A stretch of DNA of 64,000 bases from Mycolicibacterium fallax (lineage in GTDB: Bacteria > Actinomycetota > Actinomycetes > Mycobacteriales > Mycobacteriaceae), in NCBI RefSeq assembly GCF_010726955.1, contig NZ_AP022603.1, forward strand, positions 1,240,001 to 1,304,000. Reading direction: 5' to 3'. Every line of letters begins with the position of its first letter. Within the stretch, counting starts at the first letter, position 1. The notes beneath the pieces are model-generated. The model was given only the letters and a program-made list of their open reading frames with translations, ran no database searches and was not told where the DNA came from. Below, one piece after another: positions 63,354-64,000 of the stretch. Made by a program: the position numbers and the translations under genes.

Positions 63354-64000
63354 CTACAGCATCACGGCGAACATGATCGCCATGCCGGCGGCCATCATGG
63401 CCTGCCCGAGCACCCCGGCGTCGTCGGCACTGAGCTCGGGCGCCGCGCTGCGGTGCTGCCGCCGGCCGTCGAAGTAGCGGTACGCCAGGATCACCGCGGC
63501 GACGGCGAAGAACCCGGTCCAGAACCAGTTCACGCCGGTGATCCAGCCCGGGTCCGCCGCGGCTGCACCGGCCGGATCGGGCATCGCGCCCATGCCCAGG
63601 TGACCGGCCATCGCGTGCTCACCGGCCATCGCGTGCTCGCCGTGCTGTCCGCCACCGTGCTGTCCGCCGCCATGGTGTCCAGACCCGTGCTGCCCCGGCA
63701 CCAGCGCGCCCATCACGGCGTACATCCAGGCCATCGCGGCCATCATCGCGGCGTGGTACCAGGCGATCGGCCCGCCGCACATCGCGCCGCTCCCGCAGGC
63801 TCCACGCAGCAGGAACCATCCGGTGGCGAGCAGGAAGAACACCATCCCCGCCGCGTTGGGCACCCCCAGCCCCCACGGCCAGGCCATCACCGCCATCGCC
63901 ACCGCCATCACCACGTGCAGCAGTTCGCTGACCCGGCGCGGCCCGGACGCTCGCCCGGAGGCCAACGCGGTCACGAAAATGCCGGCGGCGACGACGAACA
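63354..64000 (-). CDS. DUF5134 membrane protein with His-rich loop, N-terminus cut by window edge
   Basis: At least 215 residues, with no stop before the right edge. The sequence upstream of the GTG at 63974 (FVVAAGIFVTALASGR) is hydrophobic and in frame, so the true start lies outside. The family motif WYHAAMMAAMAWMYAVMG (His/Met-rich helix) is present, along with about five membrane segments. A loop contains GQHGSGHHGGGQHGGGQHG and HAMAGE/HAMAGH repeats. His and Met residues facing the membrane suggest metal (copper?) handling, which is not proven. An 18-nt repeat at 63603-63638 encodes part of the loop. Confidence 0.75.
   Translation of the reverse strand, partial: FVVAAGIFVTALASGRASGPRRVSELLHVVMAVAMAVMAWPWGLGVPNAAGMVFFLLATGWFLLRGACGSGAMCGGPIAWYHAAMMAAMAWMYAVMGALVPGQHGSGHHGGGQHGGGQHGEHAMAGEHAMAGHLGMGAMPDPAGAAAADPGWITGVNWFWTGFFAVAAVILAYRYFDGRRQHRSAAPELSADDAGVLGQAMMAAGMAIMFAVML

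Overview
The window is high-GC DNA (roughly 68-70% by eye) with many GTG and TTG starts and short or overlapping gene junctions. Its gene order matches the Mycobacterium tuberculosis Rv2118c-Rv2178c region closely: trmI, hisG/hisE, metH, mshC, cysQ, uppP, lppL, pyrD, tRNA-Leu, the dcw cluster, lppM, idsA2, mptA, pknL and aroG. I read it as a chromosomal segment of a Mycolicibacterium-type mycobacterium. Gene names rest on motif and family recognition and remembered mycobacterial synteny; no database search was run.

Layout. 1-14.3 kb: a crotonase cut by the left edge, tRNA m1A58 methyltransferase, a thioesterase, a DUF4126 membrane protein, HisG/HisE, a sugar permease, a HAD phosphatase, cobalamin-dependent MetH, a PAC2 protein, a patatin, MshC (mycothiol) and CysQ. 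14.4-20.4 kb: a META lipoprotein, the SCO1664/DUF3090/phosphatase set, UppP, LppL, a DUF5703 protein and PyrD. 20.4-26.8 kb: an accessory block with a GMC oxidoreductase, an unknown protein and an alpha/beta hydrolase with a Cys in the nucleophile elbow, all translationally coupled, facing a large ATPase-LuxR regulator. 26.8-31.5 kb: a PEBP protein, an M20 peptidase, tRNA-Leu(GAG), an orphan Fic antitoxin, two decayed genes joined end to end, and an acidic-tailed membrane protein. 31.5-52.5 kb, minus strand: the cell-wall and division cluster mraZ-rsmH-ftsL-pbpB-murE-murF-mraY-murD-ftsW-murG-murC-ftsQ-ftsZ-pgeF-yggS-sepF-yggT, followed by wag31. 52.7-64 kb: DUF3040, a GNAT, LppM, MetF, IdsA2, MptA, a PknL-substrate regulator, PknL, AroG, an anti-sigma-like membrane protein, a VapBC-type module and a DUF5134 protein cut by the right edge.

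How the genes connect. MraY, MurC-G and UppP handle lipid-linked peptidoglycan precursors. FtsZ, SepF, FtsQ, FtsL, FtsW and PbpB build the septum, and Wag31 organises polar growth. MetF makes the methyl-tetrahydrofolate that MetH consumes. IdsA2 (prenyl diphosphates) and MptA (mannan) belong to envelope lipid and glycan synthesis.

Most notable observations: (1) a one-base deficit in a G run puts the conserved FtsZ C-terminal peptide out of frame and opens a read-through into pgeF; this may be a sequence error and needs checking. (2) An orphan Fic-type antitoxin sits beside tRNA-Leu. (3) Five TGG cores at exact 10-bp spacing lie upstream of mraZ, as expected of an MraZ operator. (4) A 125-bp element with 19-bp near-perfect terminal inverted repeats lies beside it. 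(5) Short tandem arrays recur at gene ends, several copying stop codons, along with in-frame arrays inside metH, ftsW and the Rv2144c homologue. (6) At least eleven genes show a TANNNT box placed 6-7 nt before a start codon, predicting leaderless transcripts.
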